Shown here in pieces: positions 63,137-64,000 of a stretch of 64,000 nt of DNA. Under the pieces are notes generated by a model. The model was not told where the DNA came from, searched no databases, and worked only from the letters and a program-made list of their open reading frames with translations. Within the stretch, counting starts at the first letter, position 1; each line of letters opens with the position of its first letter. Made by a program: the position numbers and the translations under genes. This DNA comes from Alphaproteobacteria bacterium HGW-Alphaproteobacteria-4. GTDB taxonomy: Bacteria > Pseudomonadota > Alphaproteobacteria > Rhodobacterales > Rhodobacteraceae. The stretch lies in contig PHEE01000003.1 in NCBI GenBank assembly GCA_002842855.1, positions 148,544-212,543 on the forward strand, read 5' to 3'.

Positions 63137-64000
63137 TCAGCCCTCGTCGCGCCAGCGGTTGACGATCGGATAGCGACGGTCAAGCCAGAAGGCGCGGGTA
63201 GAAAGGCGCGGGCCGGGGGCCGCCTGAAAGCGCTTCCATTCCGAGATGTACAGCAGGTGCTCCACCCGCTTCACCGTGGCACGGTCAAACCCCGCCGCGA
63301 CCACCTCGGCCACCGACTGATCGCCTTCAACCAGCCGCTCCAGAATCGCGTCGAGCACTTCGTAGGGGGGCAGGCTGTCCTGATCCTTCTGCCCGGCGCG
63401 CAATTCGGCGGTAGGGGGCTTGTCGATCACGCGGGGCGGGATCACTTCACCCGCAGGCCCCGCCATCCATGTGCGATGGTTCGCGTTGCGCCAGCGGCAG
63501 GTTTCAAAAACGCGGGTCTTGTAGAGGTCTTTCAGCGGGTTATACCCCCCCGCCATGTCGCCATAGATGGTGCAATACCCCACCGCCACCTCGGACTTGT
63601 TGCCGGTGGTCAAGAGTATCTCGCCATGCTTGTTCGAGATCGCCATCAGCATCAGCCCACGCAGCCGCGACTGGATGTTTTCCTCGGTTACATCCGGCGC
63701 GGTGCCCGCCATCACCCCCGCCAGCGCCCCGGCCACTGCCGCGCGCGCCCCTTCGATGGGCACGGTATCAAGGCGGCAGCCAAGGCGGCGCGCCGCCTCG
63801 GCGGCATCCTCAAGCGAAGTTTGCGCGGTGAATTCGGACGGCAGCATCACGCAGCGCACCTTCTCGGGCCCCAGCGCATCGGCGGCAATCACTGCCACCA
63901 ACGCCGAATCGATACCGCCCGACAGGCCCAGCACCACCTTGGAAAACCCGGATTTTGCCAGGTAGTCCCTCAGCCCCAACACCATCGCGTGGTAATCCTG
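63137..64000 (-). CDS. nadE: Glutamine-dependent NAD+ synthetase (N-terminus beyond window)
   Basis: The visible ~287 residues are the synthetase domain: the ATP pyrophosphatase P-loop VVLGLSGGIDSALVAV, then SNKHGEILLTTGNKSEVAVG and YGDMAGGYNPLKDLYKTRVF. It amidates nicotinic acid adenine dinucleotide to NAD+. The frame is open at the right edge; a glutaminase (nitrilase-like) domain should precede it. The C-terminus FQAAPGPRLSTRAFWLDRRY matches the long, glutamine-using form. Confidence 0.95.
   Translation of the reverse strand, partial: QDYHAMVLGLRDYLAKSGFSKVVLGLSGGIDSALVAVIAADALGPEKVRCVMLPSEFTAQTSLEDAAEAARRLGCRLDTVPIEGARAAVAGALAGVMAGTAPDVTEENIQSRLRGLMLMAISNKHGEILLTTGNKSEVAVGYCTIYGDMAGGYNPLKDLYKTRVFETCRWRNANHRTWMAGPAGEVIPPRVIDKPPTAELRAGQKDQDSLPPYEVLDAILERLVEGDQSVAEVVAAGFDRATVKRVEHLLYISEWKRFQAAPGPRLSTRAFWLDRRYPIVNRWRDEG

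Overview
The window is high-GC chromosomal DNA from an alphaproteobacterium, almost certainly a member of the Rhodobacterales (Rhodobacter/Paracoccus/Roseobacter type). The main reasons are gene order and RNA elements: aroA-cmk-rpsA-ihfB-lapA-trpF-trpB; miaB-phoH-ybeY-corC-lnt-metK with a SAM/SAH riboswitch in front of metK (a motif largely confined to Rhodobacterales); a gcvTHP operon behind a tandem glycine riboswitch; and znuA facing zur-znuC-znuB. No phage, insertion sequence, CRISPR array or rRNA was seen. There is one tRNA, tRNA-Ala(CGC).

Layout. 1-1402: pth (runs off the left edge) and rplY, minus strand. 1592-2731: an MFS transporter. 2845-10004: a LacI-controlled carbohydrate locus made of an ABC importer (binding protein, two permeases, MalK-type ATPase), a GH63/MGH1-like glycosidase and a PIG-L deacetylase. 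9988-20093: an RpiR-type regulator facing an operon with an N-formylglutamate-amidohydrolase-family enzyme, a TRAP transporter, a glutamine-synthetase-like ligase, an aldehyde dehydrogenase, an iron alcohol dehydrogenase and a DadA-like flavoprotein. This set fits a gamma-glutamylation route for an amine or amino alcohol. 20212-23651: yjbH and yjbF (exopolysaccharide secretion) and a CAP-domain secreted protein. 23780-26832: the zinc uptake regulon. 26892-29229: a degenerate DgoK-like kinase, an aldose epimerase and a MarR/GbsR-like regulator. 29226-30875: a membrane-anchored LuxR-type regulator beside two secreted PepSY-like proteins with Asp/His-rich tails.

31089-47518 is core housekeeping, all on the minus strand: trpB, a GNAT gene, trpF, lapA, ihfB, rpsA, cmk, a small membrane protein, aroA, trmB, metK, lnt, corC, ybeY, phoH, a lipoprotein/OmpA pair and miaB. 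47648-48514 is a conserved gene of unknown function. 48592-52127 is a hydantoinase/5-oxoprolinase gene split by a frameshift with local loss of sequence. Then come a small basic protein, tRNA-Ala, thioredoxin 2, azlDC, the gcv operon with an SRPBCC gene inside it, gltX, a zincin-like protein, a PfkB-family kinase, a small membrane protein and the C-terminal part of nadE, which runs off the right edge.

The most noteworthy parts are the putative gamma-glutamyl amine pathway with its own TRAP importer, the LuxR/twin PepSY-like Asp-His-repeat locus, the broken oxoprolinase gene, and the His-rich tail on ZnuC. Functions rest on recognisable motifs and family resemblance read by eye; no database search was run.
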